Origin: Branchiostoma floridae
Taxonomy: Eukaryota > Chordata > Leptocardii > Amphioxiformes > Branchiostomatidae
Reading direction: 5' to 3'
Assembly (NCBI RefSeq): GCF_000003815.2
Contig: NW_023365920.1
Location: forward strand, 98,428 to 153,823
Length of the DNA stretch: 55,396 bases
Below the pieces are notes generated by a model, which did not search any database, was not told where the DNA came from, and saw only the letters and a list, made by a program, of their open reading frames with translations. A program made the translations under genes and the position numbers. Within the stretch, counting starts at the first letter, position 1. Every line of letters starts with the position of its first letter. Of this stretch, positions 26,501 through 36,295 are shown in pieces.

Positions 26501-29500
26501 CCATCTTTGCTTTCAAAACAAAAATTACCTCATAATAGGTGATGGTGGTGGATAGGGGTGGGCACTGCCAGCACAGAAAATTCAGGCACATGTACAATTT
26601 AGGTCCAGAGAATCAACTCCATGGTCCAGGTCCAGACCTGAACCTGATTGTGAAAACTTGTAAAATGGTTTGATACTGAAAACAAGCTCTAGATGAATTT
26701 CACTACAAAGGAATTTGTGTGGTTGAGTATCTGACTCTGACTATCTTCATGTAAACACTTAATTATAACTGCCAGGGTTCTAGCTAGTGCATTTTAGCGT
26801 AGTGGGCCACTACGCTAAAATTTGTGACCCCTACGCTAAAATAAGGGCCACTACGCTAATTCTTAACTAGTGTAGTGGTGNNNNNNNNNNNNNNNNNNNN
26901 NNNNNNNNNNNNNNNNNNNNNNNNNNNNNNNNNNNNNNNNNNNNNNNNNNNNNNNNNNNNNNNNNNNNNNNNNNNNNNNNCCAATGTCTGAACAATGAAA
27001 AATGATGATATGCCACTCAAAACTGACCCCAAAATCCTAACTTTTAACTCTACATCTTCAAATCTCACCGTGGAAGGACCAAGACCCCCCCTTCTACACC
27101 AATCTCCTGATTAGTCGCTTCGCTACCATGCCATTCCCACTACGCTAAAATAAAATCCTGGCTAGAACCCTGCTGCCTGAGACTGTGAGTTTGACGGTAG
27201 AAACTTTGTAAAAACTACTACCAACTCTAGTTTATTTCTGTTATTTTCTTGGACCAGTTAAAGCTTCAAAACACGTAAACCAACCTACTGATGTAATCTC
27301 ATTTCCTGAAGGGTCCAAAATTCGGTCTACTGATTTTTTTAGATCTGTTTTCTTGCAGACCGATCCAACAAGGAAAAATGGTATTATATCACTTGCCTAT
27401 CACTTGTGGATATTAAAGATGCCATGTAATACAATGTAGGCAAGCGTCTAGCATAATGTGGTGTGTATCTAAACCTGTGTACCTGTACCTAAAATTGGCT
27501 ATGGTATACAGCTCTATTACAATGTACATCATATTATCAGAACATTCGTTTTCTATCAGCGTGCGAATATACCTGATATATATCTGATATATAAATAACC
27601 CCACAGCTTCAGTGCTATGTTAGTGTTGACAGTGTACTTGACTTCTGCACCTGAACATTCTGCCCCACTTATGTTGCCTTTTTACGTAGACAGGCTTTTC
27701 ACAAGCTAGGTACTTCCTGACGTGCTTTTATACAAAAGATCAGTTTGTTTTGAAAAATGTCTATGTGCAAAACAGTGATAACTCCTCGGTAAACTGAAGT
27801 AAAAATATTTGTTGGAAATGAAACTGAAACACCGTCCTGACATCACTTCTCATTTTTTATTGTTCAACAGATCAACCAATAACAAACTTTTGTGATACAA
27901 AGATTAAAAGGAAGAAGGACCACACTTCCTCCATCTAATCAAGCATGCACAATGTGACTGTGCAACAAGTACACTTACCAGTACTGTAGTCTACCTTACA
28001 TTCTTTTTCTACATACTTTATACAAAATCCTAGAGCCCTGTATTAGTTGTAATAAGTTGATTAGTTGATATGTACCAAAAAGCCACACAGATTTCATACT
28101 ATGGATGACATCTGTGCTATATTTAATTTTCAGCTAATAGCCTATTCTATAAAAATATTTCCTTAATGTTGAATGTAGGTACCAGTTAGTGTACAATAAC
28201 ATGGCAAATAGAGATTTATCTTCTGAGAAGTGACACCAGGCTTGTATACCGTAAATACATTTAAGTTTGCGGGGGTTTAATTTCGCGGTAGCAAGAAAAA
28301 CGACTTTTCGCGGTGGTTTTAAGTTCGAGGTAGCACCATGCACTGTAGTCTCCTACCGCCTGGAAAAAATGTTTCCAGTGGTTTTAGGTTCTCAGTGAAG
28401 TGGCCACCGTGAAATCACTGAACATTTAACCACCGTGAAAGTTTCTGCATTTACAGTAAGTAAAAGTGGGTCAGGTCTAGTATGTTTTTCTGTTGGGATA
28501 TGAATGCTGTGTATATATTAAAGGAAAAAAAAATATCACCTAGGCCCTTCCATCGTCATCTTCTCTCCAAGCAGAGGTCTGACATGTTTTTGTCAGGTTT
28601 TCAATTTTGTGGACTTGAGGAAAATGGCACAAAATAGAAAGCCAAACAAAAATGCCTAAAATATGCACAAGAAAACAAGCAAACAGCCAAACCTCTGCTT
28701 GGAGAGTAATTATCATCAACCAACCTCCTTGGATACACAAAGAAGTACTTTTTTGTTTGATACACCATGTTCGAATGGTTCCATTTGTGTTACCACTACA
28801 AGTTTAGCAACATCTTTTTGGGTTTGATATTTTTGCCCTCTCCAGTTAGTTTTGGGGTTGCCCTAGGATGAGTTTGGCATAACTGGTCCCATGGGGCTGG
28901 GTAATCTTTACAGACAACTCAGAATGAATATCACAGGGCTTGAAATATTTCTTTTTTGCATACCAACACTGGTACAAGTAACATTGAAAATTACCTGCAC
29001 CAGACACATTTTACCTGCACCACTCAGAATTTAGGAAGTATGGATCATACTAAAATTGTTTAGTAATCATTGTGATTTTTTTTCTTTTTTACTCTATAGG
29101 TGGTAACAGTTAATGTAGCTGATAGCAATCCATATACGCCTACATTATATGCAGGTAGACACCAAAAGCTCCAATTTTACCTGCGCTATATACAGGTGGC
29201 ATTACGAGCCCTGATATATCTGACTAAAACACCTGACATGACCACTTCCCCTTGTTCGAAAAGATACATTCATGATGAGGGACTGTCCATTTGTGACATT
29301 TCCCGGTAGAAAACTTTTCAAAAGGAAGTAGGACAAAACTTCCTTCATCTAACCAAGCATACATAATCTAACAATGGAACAAATACTAGTATTCTTCTAT
29401 CTCGCTTCCTTTTTCTTATGCAGAAGCTTGGATAAGTTGGACAAGCTTATGACTGCGAGTCAGAAAATTAAAAATGTACAAATTCTAGTAGTAAACTAGT

Positions 29501-32500
29501 ATCCTGTACTAGTAGTTGATTTTTTCACTATACAGGTATTACTGTATAACTGGTTACATGGGACCAGGGGCCATCCCGCATGGTCTTTTTAGCGAATGCC
29601 CACAAACGCCCACTCTAGAGAAGTCCGCGCTGCACGAATCTCATTTTTTTTGCTTGGAATATGTCCACGTTGTGCTCCCATGTATCAATCCTGAGTTTCG
29701 AGTCAATCCATCGACCCGAAGTGACATAAATCAAAGTTTTCGATTCTCGATGGTCTTTTTAGCGAACGCCCAGTAAAATGTCTTTTTAGCGAATGCCCAC
29801 TATATCCACAAAAATATCGGCCGTCGCGCAACGACACCTAAACCTACCGCCACAAACATGTTCAAGCTGGTGTCCCATTGATGTGTACGGAGTTTCCGTG
29901 CTTTACAAGCATTCTAAGTCCCTGTTTTGGTCAAAATGTACAGCGCCGATACTGCCATACATTAACAATGGCAATTCAAAATGGCGGGCACTAGTCATGT
30001 GACCTCCTTGCGGGACTGTTCTATAAGTATCGCGGAAGGGACTGTTGTAGCATAGCTTATCATACAACCATTTTAGAGTGAATTCTGAACAAGATTTTCA
30101 ATTCATACTGCTATCATCTGACTGATATTTACATTGTGGTCCTTTTTTCTGTGCTATAATTACCCAGGTTTGAGGAACTTAGTGCAAATATGGATATTGA
30201 TTCTCCTCAGTGCCCAATTAATGTACAAAAGGCTCAGACACATTAGTGTTATAAACCTGACTAGGGGCAGGTAACCAATACTAGAAAAACATAGCTATTC
30301 ATTATTAACAATACTATTTACATTATAATAATAACTCTTCAACAAACTGGACTTTTCTTATCTTTATTTATCACAGAAACATTGTTACAATGAGGATTTG
30401 ATTAGATGAGTATCTGTTACAGTGTGTACAAACTTATTTCAAATACAAAAATGTATTTCATTTCACTTCCTAAATATTTTTAAAGTATTGGAAGGGGTTG
30501 ACACATAAACAATATTAATTGCATTATTTGTGTGCAGAAAAATGTGACTTGATGCTATTAATAGCCTATTTAATATAGTAATAAAATGTTGGGACATGGC
30601 ATGAGCGGGCTCCTCTTCTGAGTACAGAAAGGAAATGTTTTATAACATTTAGTTATGACGTAGAAAATTTCATTTGTAAAATGTACCTTTATTAACATTG
30701 ACAAACAAATTGTTTTTCTCTTCTTAATAAATGACGACAATACAGGTAAGTAAGGTGTGTTTCCTTTTATAACAGGCCAGGTAAGACGCCGTACAGGTAA
30801 ATAAGGTGTGCTTCTTTTTATAGCAGACCAGGTAAGACACCGTACAGGTAAGTAAGGTATGTTTCCTTTTATAGCAGACCAGGTAAGACACCGTACAGGT
30901 AAGTAAGGTGTGTGTCCTTTTATAGCAGACCAGGTAAGACACCGTACAGGTAAGTAAGGTGTGTTTCCTTGACGACAGACTAGGTAAGACACCGTACAGG
31001 TGAGTAACATGTATTTCCTTTGATTACAGACCAGGTAAGACACCGAACAGGTGAGTAACGTGTATTTCCTTTGATTACAGACCAGGTAAGACACCGTACA
31101 GGTGAGTAACGTGTATTTCCTTTGATAACAGGCCAGGTAAAACACCATACAGGTAAGTAAGGTGTGTTTCCTTTCATAACAGACCAGGTTAGACACCGTA
31201 CAGGTAAGTAAGGTGTGTTTCCTTGACGACAGACTAGGTAAGACACCGTACAGGTGAGTAACATGTATTTCCTTTGATTACAGACCAGGTAAGACACCGA
31301 ACAGGTGAGTAACGTGTATTTCCTTTGATTACAGACCAGGTAAGACACCGTACAGGTGAGTAACGTGTATTTCCTTTGATAACAGGCCAGGTAAAACACC
31401 ATACAGGTAAGTAAGGTGTGTTTCCTTTTATAACAGACCAGGTAAGACACCGTACAGGTGAGTAACGTGTATTTCCTTTGATTACAGACCAGGTAAGACA
31501 CCGCACAGGTGAGTAACGTGTGTTTCCTTTGCCTATAGACCAGATAGTGTATTATACAGGTGAGTAAGGCGGCTTTCCTTTGCCTATTTACCCAATAAGG
31601 CCATTAAAACGGGCAAGTAAAGGGGNNNNNNNNNNNNNNNNNNNNNNNNNNNNNNNNNNNNNNNNNNNNNNNNNNNNNNNNNNNNNNNNNNNNNNNNNNN
31701 NNNNNNNNNNNNNNNNNNNNNNNNNNNNNNNNNNNNNNNNNNNNNNNNNNNNNNNNNNNNNNNNNNNNNNNNNNNNNNNNNNNNNNNNNNNNNNNNNNNN
31801 NNNNNNNNNNNNNNNNNNNNNNNNNNNNNNNNNNNNNNNNNNNNNNNNNNNNNNNNNNNNNNNNNNNNNNNNNNNNNNNNNNNNNNNNNNNNNNNNNNNN
31901 NNNNNNNNNNNNNNNNNNNNNNNNNNNNNNNNNNNNNNNNNNNNNNNNNNNNNNNNNNNNNNNNNNNNNNNNNNNNNNNNNNNNNNNNNNNNNNNNNNNN
32001 NNNNNNNNNNNNNNNNNNNNNNNNNNNNNNNNNNNNNNNNNNNNNNNNNNNNNNNNNNNNNNNNNNNNNNNNNNNNNNNNNNNNNNNNNNNNNNNNNNNN
32101 NNNNNNNNNNNNNNNNNNNNNNNNNNNNNNNNNNNNNNNNNNNNNNNNNNNNNNNNNNNNNNNNNNNNNNNNNNNNNNNNNNNNNNNNNNNNNNNNNNNN
32201 NNNNNNNNNNNNNNNNNNNNNNNNNNNNNNNNNNNNNNNNNNNNNNNNNNNNNNNNNNNNNNNNNNNNNNNNNNNNNNNNNNNNNNNNNNNNNNNNNNNN
32301 NNNNNNNNNNNNNNNNNNNNNNNNNNNNNNNNNNNNNNNNNNNNNNNNNNNNNNNNNNNNNNNNNNNNNNNNNNNNNNNNNNNNNNNNNNNNNNNNNNNN
32401 NNNNNNNNNNNNNNNNNNNNNNNNNNNNNNNNNNNNNNNNNNNNNNNNNNNATTATATCACTTGCCTATCACTTGTGGATATTAAAGATGCCATCACAAT

Positions 32501-35500
32501 AGGCAAGCGTCTAGCATAATGTGGTGTGTATCTAAGCCCGTGTACCTGTACCTAAAATTGGCTATCAGCATGCAAAATACACACTTGCACATTGCAACCA
32601 CTTTTTGCTTGGTGCAACTAACTTCTAAACTCAGGTTGCACAGGGTGCAACTTAGATTTTGAGCCTCAGAACTTAATTTTGTTGTCAATTTACTTGGAAG
32701 AAATAAATGGACCGAGGCAGCTCCATTTCGTATCAGCCAAACATGTATGTATTGTACCTTTTGTTTCAGAAATTAGTGAATTGTAGGTGGTGCAACTTGA
32801 AATTCAGTTGTGCAACCTAGTTTTTGCCTCAGGTTGCACAGTGTGCAACCTTGCTCAGAAAAGTATTTTGTACACTGAGCTATGGTATACAGCTCTATTA
32901 CAATGTACATCATATTATCAGAACATTCGTTTTCTATCAGCGTGCGAATATACCTGATATATATCTGATATATAAATAACCCCACAGCTTCAGTGCTATG
33001 TTAGTGTTGAAGTGTACTTGACTTCTGCACCTGAACATTCTGCCCCACTTATGTTGCCTTTTTACGTAGACAGGCTTTTCACAAGCTAGGTACTTCCTGA
33101 CATGCTTTTATACAAAAGATCAGTTTGTTTTGAAAAATGTCTATGTGCAAAACAGTGATAACTCCTGACCTCGGTAAACTGAAGTAAAAATATTTGTTGG
33201 AAATGAAACTGAAACACCGTCCTGACATCACTTCTCATTTTTCATTGTTCAACAGATCAACCAATAACAAACTTTTGTGATACAAAGATAAAAGGAAGAA
33301 GGACAACACTTCCTCCATCTAATCAAGCATGCATAATGTGACTGTGCAACAAGTACACTTACCAGTAAGTTGTAGTCTACCTTACATTCTTTTTCTACAT
33401 GCATTTTGTACTTTATACAACATCCTAGAGCCCTGTATTAGTTGTAATAAGTTGATTAATTGATAGGTACCAAAAGGCAACACAGATTTCATAGTATGGA
33501 TGACATCTGTGGGATATTTAATTTTCAGCTATTCTATAAAGATATTTCCTTAATGTTGAATGTAGGTACCAGTTAGAGTACAATAACATGGCAAATAGAG
33601 ATTTATCTTCTGAGAAGTGACACCAGGAAAAACGACTTTTCGCGGCAGTTTTAAGTTCGAGGTAGCACCATGCACCGTAGTCTCTTACTGCCTGGAAAAA
33701 ATGTTTCCGGTGGTTTTAAGTTTGCAGTGAAGTGGCCACCGTGAAAACACCAAACATGAAACCACTGTGAAAGTTTCTGCATTTACAGTACGTTAAAGTG
33801 GGTCAGGTCTAGTATGTTTTTCTGTTGGGATGCTGTGTATATATTAAACTTAAAGGAAAAAAAAACCTATCACCTAAGCCCTTCCATCGTCATCTTCTCT
33901 TCTCTTCAAGCAGAGGTTTGACATGTTTTTGTCAGGTTTTCAATTTTGTGGACTTGAGGAAAATGGCACAAAATAGAAAGCCAAACAAAAATGCCTAAAA
34001 TATGCACAAGAAAACAAGCAAACAGCCAAACCTCTGCTTGGAGAGTAATTATCATCAACCAACCTCCTTGGATACACAAAGAAGTACTTTTTTGTTTGAT
34101 ACACCATGTTCTATGGTTCCATTTGTGTTACCAAGTTACAAGTTTAGCAACATCTTTTTTGGTTTGATATTTTTGCCCTCTCCAGTTAGTTTTGGGGTTG
34201 CCCTAGGATGAGTTTGGCATAACTGGTCCCATGGGGCTGGGTAATCTTTACAGACAACTCAGAATGAATATCACAGGGCTTGAAATATTTCTTTTTTGCA
34301 TACCTGACACTGGTGCAAGTAACATTGAAAATTACCTGCACCAGACAAATTTTACCTGCACCACTCAGAATTTAGGAAGTATGGATCATACTAAAATTGT
34401 TTAGTAATCATTGTGATTTTTTTTCTTTTTTACTCTATAGGTGGTAACAGTTAATGTAGCTGATAGCAATCCATATACGCCTACATTATATGCAGGTAGA
34501 CACCAAAAGCTCCAATTTTACCTGTGCTATATACAGGTGGCATTACGAGCCCTGATATATCTGACTAAAACACCTGACATGACCACTTCCCCTTGTTCGA
34601 AAAGATACATTCATGATGAGGGACTGTCCATTTGTGACATTTCCCGGTAGAAAACTTTTCAAAAGGAAGTAGGACAAAACTTCCTTCATCTAACCAAGCA
34701 TACATAATCTAACAATGGAACAAATACTAGTATTCTTCTATCTTGCTTCCTTTTTCTTATGCAGAAGCTTGGATAAGTTGGACAAGCTTATGACTGCGAG
34801 TCAGAAAATTAAAAATGTACAAATTCTAGTAGTAAACTAGTATCCTGTACTAGTAGTTGATTTTTTCACTATACAGGTATTACTGTATAACTGGTTACAT
34901 GGGACCAGGGGCCATCCTTACAACAACTCCTTATCTACTTCAGCCAATGACTTAAGTAAGAAATAACTACAGCGGCACTTCTTCTCCAATGAATTACTTA
35001 TAAGATTTATGGTGTAATTAGTAACAGTATAATCGTGGTTGACATCTTGGGGACACCCCTCCCTTAATGTAAACTCATCTGTGTAATGTGTGCACCAAAA
35101 TGGGGCCACTCCCATCACAAGTGCTGCACCTGTAACAGGTGGAAAATTGTCAGGGCTGGTTCATGCAATCTATTCAGTGGGTCTGTGCTTCGGTGGTTCA
35201 GGGTAAATTGTACACTACAGTCAGTTTGTTACACTAACTACACTTGACAGCTCCTTGCAAATACAGGAAAATTAGATACCGTAAATGGCGTAATTCTTGA
35301 CATTTTTAGAGTGGTTTTAACGTTTGCATTTTTGCAAAGAGGGCTTTGTTGTGTAGTTAAAACCAGCATTTCCACAACTGTACAGTATGAGACTGTAGCA
35401 GTCTATAGTCAAAGGCAAAACTACTGAAAAAAACTATCTTTTCTCCTTACTGCCAAATTGAATTACCGTAAACTTAAAGGCATTTACAGTAGCTTGGACT

Positions 35501-36295
35501 AAGCTAGGGCTTGAGGAAAGGCCTGGTGTACTTGAGTCAAGTTGAGACGCACTTGAGACACAGTACAATATATATGGATTTTGATATGAGCTTTGTTTCT
35601 GTTTTAGCTAGAACAGGTTAGTACTACTAGTATGTTGTGGCCAGCATCTGAGCTATGGTTGCTTTTCTGCAGACGACCCAGCGATGACCTGACACCTTCT
35701 CCACTAAGACAACAAGTTTGACCAGACTTGGTTTGCAGAACGCCCGGGCTGTGGTCAGAAATGCAGACTTTTCGTACCGTTTTGTGTCTTCTTCTTCGTA
35801 GCTAAACTAGGGCTCCGTTAGTCTTGACATCCTTCCTAAGCTTTTAGACTTTCGTACTAACTTGGTAGAGTTTTCCCTTAAGTAACAGGTACTTCTTTCG
35901 CTTGCTAAACCCGGTCATGGTTCCCTTCCGTACCTTCACTTCCTCAAGTGAACCCTGGTAAAAAATGCAAAGAGAGCCCCCCACCCCACGCCTCCTGTCC
36001 ACAGCTCTACAACATATCTCGTGTGCAAGTGTAAGATGAACAAAAACAAACAAGAACATACCGTGACAAACTCCTCGAAGTCGATGGTGCCATTTCGGTT
36101 CTTGTCGAGTTCCTTGGTGAGCTCCCGGAGCCTGTATCCGGGCAGGTCCTCGCCGCACGCCCGGAACAGCGCGCCCAGCTCGCTGGTGGAGATGGACCCG
36201 CTGCCGTCCAGGTCGATCTCGCTGAAGCTCTGCCGGAGTTCGTCCAGCATGTCCGGCTGGATGACGGAGAAGCGGTTGCTCAGGTCGTTAGACAT
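10170..36295 (-). CDS. PLS: plastin/fimbrin, actin-bundling protein (10 coding exons)
   Basis: Plastin cross-links actin filaments into tight bundles in the cytoplasm under calcium control. Coding exons, in gene order: 36295-36062, 20926-20664, 18299-18052, 16957-16812, 16102-15966, 14997-14876, 13413-13286, 12458-12281, 11666-11557 and 10466-10170. All have GT/AG ends and matching phases. They total 1863 bp, or 620 aa, against about 630 in vertebrate plastins. Exon 1 holds two EF-hands, with loops starting at Asp28 (D28/D30/S32/E39) and Asp64 (D64/N66/N68/E75). The rest holds two actin-binding domains of two CH domains each; hallmarks include [40 protein letters not shown] and [18 protein letters not shown]. 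It is the amphioxus counterpart of vertebrate PLS1/LCP1/PLS3. Exon 1 is separated from the rest by a 15-kb intron full of transposons. The start is divergent to JMJD4, with 803 bp between the two ATGs. Confidence 0.96.
11258..11353 (+). repeat. compound microsatellite (AAAC)n(AAGC)n(AGAC)n
   Basis: Three adjoining tetranucleotide blocks in the plastin intron between exons 9 and 10. Confidence 0.95.
11465..11545 (+). repeat. (ACAG)n-type microsatellite
   Basis: CAGA repeats passing into ATAC and AAAC repeats, ending only about 10 bp from the plastin exon 9 donor. Confidence 0.92.
12994..13260. mobile_element. CAGGGCT...AGCCCTG element with 5-bp TSD CAGAC
   Basis: The termini CAGGGCTCAAAAG and TTTCTAAGCCCTG are inverted. 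CAGAC stands immediately on both sides (12989-12993 and 13261-13265), a perfect 5-bp target-site duplication. The interior matches the elements at 28934-29213 and about 34278-34555. At 267 bp it has no coding capacity, so it is non-autonomous. Confidence 0.85.
13489..13936. mobile_element. TAGGG(C)TGGGTACCGGTAC element
   Basis: The ends are TAGGGGTGGGTACCGGTAC and its degenerate inverse (TACCGGTAC...CACCCAGCCCTA). Internal GGTCCAGGTCCGG motifs match the element at 39433-39853, which has a perfect 8-bp duplication. The flanks here (GGCTAGAC / GCTAGGAC) are an imperfect duplication. Probably a hAT-type non-autonomous element. Confidence 0.7.
15059..15965 (-). repeat. 38-bp minisatellite carrying the plastin exon 5 splice donor
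   Basis: The unit, read on the minus strand, runs GTAAGGCTGTAAACACACAC then AGACAAGCTGGACTGTAG. It comprises the first bases of intron 5 followed by a near-copy of the last 18 or so bases of exon 5 (one base differs). The array starts exactly at the genuine donor (exon ends 15966) and fills nearly the whole intron to within about 60 bp of the next exon. Units vary in the length of their CA run. Part of the array is hidden by the gap 15373-15472. Apparent cysteine-rich reading frames across it are artefacts of the repeat. Confidence 0.95.
15373..15472. other. assembly gap (N) inside minisatellite
   Basis: Exactly 100 N, probably a placeholder of unknown true length. Confidence 1.
16189..16400. 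mobile_element. TACTGTAAATGCA-type foldback MITE, copy B
   Basis: The best-preserved copy. TACTGTAAATGC at the left and GCATTTACAGTA at the right are perfect inverses, with TA at both ends. It lies in the plastin intron between exons 4 and 5. Confidence 0.88.
17745..18028 (-). mobile_element. two partial copies of the CAGGGCTTGAAAT element
   Basis: Two adjacent fragments, ending near 17850 (TTTCAAGTCCTG) and 18022 (TTTCAAGCCCTG), repeat the GGTGCAGGTAATTTTCAATG segment found in the element at 28934-29213. They lie just inside the intron after plastin exon 3. Confidence 0.6.
18988..19150. mobile_element. fragment of the GGTACCGGTAC / GGTCCAGGTCC element
   Basis: Starts with GGAGTGGGTACCGGTACAG and carries the same GGTCCAGGTCCGGACCTGAACC block as the elements at 13489 and 39433. 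The right end is not recognisable. Confidence 0.55.
19332..19495. mobile_element. MITE with TIR CTAATCTCCAAGCAGATCC
   Basis: The left end CTAATCTCCAAGCAGATCCT is the exact inverse of the right end. TGATTAA stands on both sides (19325-19331 and 19496-19502), a probable 7-bp target duplication. At 164 bp it has no coding capacity. An isolated half of the same terminus occurs near 40411-40430. Confidence 0.82.
20013..20080 (+). repeat. (GGAT)n(GAAT)n microsatellite
   Basis: Tetranucleotide run in plastin intron 1 adjacent to exon 2. Confidence 0.93.
20150..20400 (-). mobile_element. Penelope-like element terminal fragment
   Basis: No reading frame survives. The fragment is called from a hammerhead-ribozyme-like core at 20223-20264 on the minus strand. 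Such ribozymes are a known feature of the terminal repeats of Penelope-like elements. The surrounding sequence is also repeat-like, with TTTTTGGTGTA motifs in opposite orientation near both ends. Confidence 0.5.
20223..20264 (-). ncRNA. hammerhead ribozyme-like motif (type I)
   Basis: Read on the minus strand: GTCA, the core CTGACGA, a 6-bp stem II (GGATAG/CTATCC closing a 6-nt loop), GAAA, then CGTC and TGAC. CTGANGA, GAAA and a GUC cleavage triplet occur in the required order. Stem I is GTCA/TGAC and stem III is minimal (AC/GU), as known for Penelope-element hammerheads, which are thought to cleave as dimers. Self-cleaving activity is inferred, not shown. Confidence 0.6.
20959..21171. mobile_element. 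TACTGTAAATGCA-type foldback MITE, copy C
   Basis: Starts 5' of plastin exon 2, within 35 bp of its acceptor. The ends are TACTTATGCAG and CTTTTCCAGTA (mutated terminal repeats), with the same internal CGCGGTGG/CCACCGCG foldback. Confidence 0.75.
21774..22107. mobile_element. CAGGGTTGAACAAG element B, nested in A
   Basis: Starts CAGGGTTGAACAAG and ends in CACTG. TTATG immediately flanks both sides (21769-21773 and 22108-22112). The interior (CTTGCCCGA / GGGCAAG motifs) matches the element at 44433-44777. The relative at 23034 lacks this block. Confidence 0.82.
22223..22588. mobile_element. PIF/Harbinger-like MITE C, nested in A
   Basis: Long inverted ends (GGCCACACCAATTTAATTTC and its near-inverse, continuing through CTTGGTTCACGGATT) are flanked by TAA on both sides (22220-22222, 22589-22591). 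The relative at 23034-23389 shows the uninterrupted site with one TAA. A TAA/TTA 3-bp duplication with GG-starting ends fits PIF/Harbinger. Confidence 0.82.
23034..23389. mobile_element. CAGGGCTCAAAAT element, uninterrupted copy
   Basis: The relative of element A without the nested insertions. The ends CAGGGCTC and CGAGCCCTG are inverted. The flanks AGATT / ACATT are a 4-of-5 match to a 5-bp duplication. Confidence 0.8.
25660..25935 (+). mobile_element. tRNA-derived SINE, second copy
   Basis: The head has an A-box-like TGGCACAAGTGG and a B-box-like GGATTCAATTCC. The tail CAACACACTTATCAAGAAGAGTA (about 25897-25921) is the counterpart of the tail at 7328-7350. Confidence 0.62.
26773..27172. 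mobile_element. CAGGGTTCTAGC...GCTAGAACCCTG element
   Basis: The ends are perfect 12-bp inverses and the interior carries repeated ACTACGCTAAAAT motifs. CTGC flanks both sides, a short or imperfect target duplication. It contains the 100-N gap 26881-26980. Confidence 0.78.
26881..26980. other. assembly gap (N)
   Basis: Exactly 100 N inside a transposable element. Confidence 1.
28247..28458. mobile_element. TACTGTAAATGCA-type foldback MITE, copy D
   Basis: TACCGTAAAT at the left and GCATTTACAGTA at the right, with TA at both ends, inside duplicated segment copy 1. Confidence 0.78.
28563..28706. mobile_element. MITE with TIR CTCTCCAAGCAGAGGT
   Basis: The left CTCTCCAAGCAGAGGT and right ACCTCTGCTTGGAGAG are exact inverses. 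The termini resemble those of the element at 19332-19495 (CTCCAAGCAGA core). The other duplicated segment carries the same element at about 33900-34046. Confidence 0.78.
28934..29213. mobile_element. CAGGGCTTGAAAT...ACGAGCCCTG element
   Basis: The inverted ends and internal ACCTGCACC / GGTGCAGGT motifs match the element at 12994-13260. It is present again at about 34278-34555 in copy 2 of the duplication. The flanking duplication is imperfect. Confidence 0.75.
30738..31565 (+). repeat. 51-bp minisatellite rich in splice-site motifs
   Basis: About 16 units of 51 bp in plastin intron 1. On the plus strand each unit contains a textbook donor (CAG|GTAAGT or CAG|GTGAGT) and a pyrimidine tract ending in an acceptor (TTTCCTTTGATTACAG), 21 bp apart across the next unit. 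Plastin is transcribed from the other strand. Because 51 is a multiple of 3, long minus-strand reading frames appear across it; these are repeat artefacts. Confidence 0.95.
31626..32451. other. assembly gap (N)
   Basis: 826 N between the minisatellite and duplicated segment copy 2. Confidence 1.
32566..32878. mobile_element. CAGCATGCAAAATAC element with 5-bp TSD GCTAT
   Basis: Starts CAGCATGCAAAATAC and ends GTATTTTGTACACTGA. GCTAT stands on both sides (32561-32565, 32879-32883). The same locus in the other duplicated copy (near 27499) has a single GCTAT and no insertion, so the empty site is directly visible. Confidence 0.88.
33628..33790. mobile_element. TACTGTAAATGCA-type foldback MITE, copy E (left end deleted)
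   Basis: Counterpart of copy D in the second duplicated segment. About 55 bp of its left terminus are missing, while the right terminus GCATTTACAGTA is intact. Confidence 0.75.
35277..35491. mobile_element. TACTGTAAATGCA-type foldback MITE, copy F
   Basis: Ends TACCGTAAATGG and GGCATTTACAGTA with TA at both ends. A more diverged interior than the other copies. Confidence 0.72.

Larger units (their letters stand above)
26552..27410. mobile_element. old GGTCCAGGTCC element split by a nested element and a gap
   Basis: The left part (TAGGGGTGGGCA, then GGTCCAGGTCCAGACCTGAACC) and the right part (GGACCAGTTAAAGC...GGTCCAAAATTCGG) match successive parts of the element at 39433-39853. An unrelated element at 26773-27172 sits between them. 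The ends are worn. Confidence 0.55.
27384..29576. repeat. 2.2-kb duplicated segment, copy 1
   Basis: Nearly identical, in direct orientation, to 32452-34917. Differences are single bases, small indels, a roughly 55-bp piece of a MITE present only here (28241-28295), and a 313-bp element present only in copy 2. It carries no exon. Confidence 0.93.
32452..34917. repeat. 2.2-kb duplicated segment, copy 2
   Basis: Begins at the first base after the 826-N gap and ends where the sequence diverges after GGGGCCATCC, exactly as copy 1 does at 29576. Allowing for the element inserted at 32566-32878, it is the same length as copy 1. Confidence 0.93.

Noticed and set aside
29577-30016. Possible element with CCCGCA...TGCGGG ends and repeated TCTTTTTAGCGAATGCCCA motifs
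   Set aside because: The inverted ends are only about 8-11 bp and no target duplication or empty site could be confirmed.
30570-31501. Long minus-strand frames with a 17-residue repeat
   Set aside because: The unit length is a multiple of three, so frames stay open by construction; no start context, domain or conserved flank.
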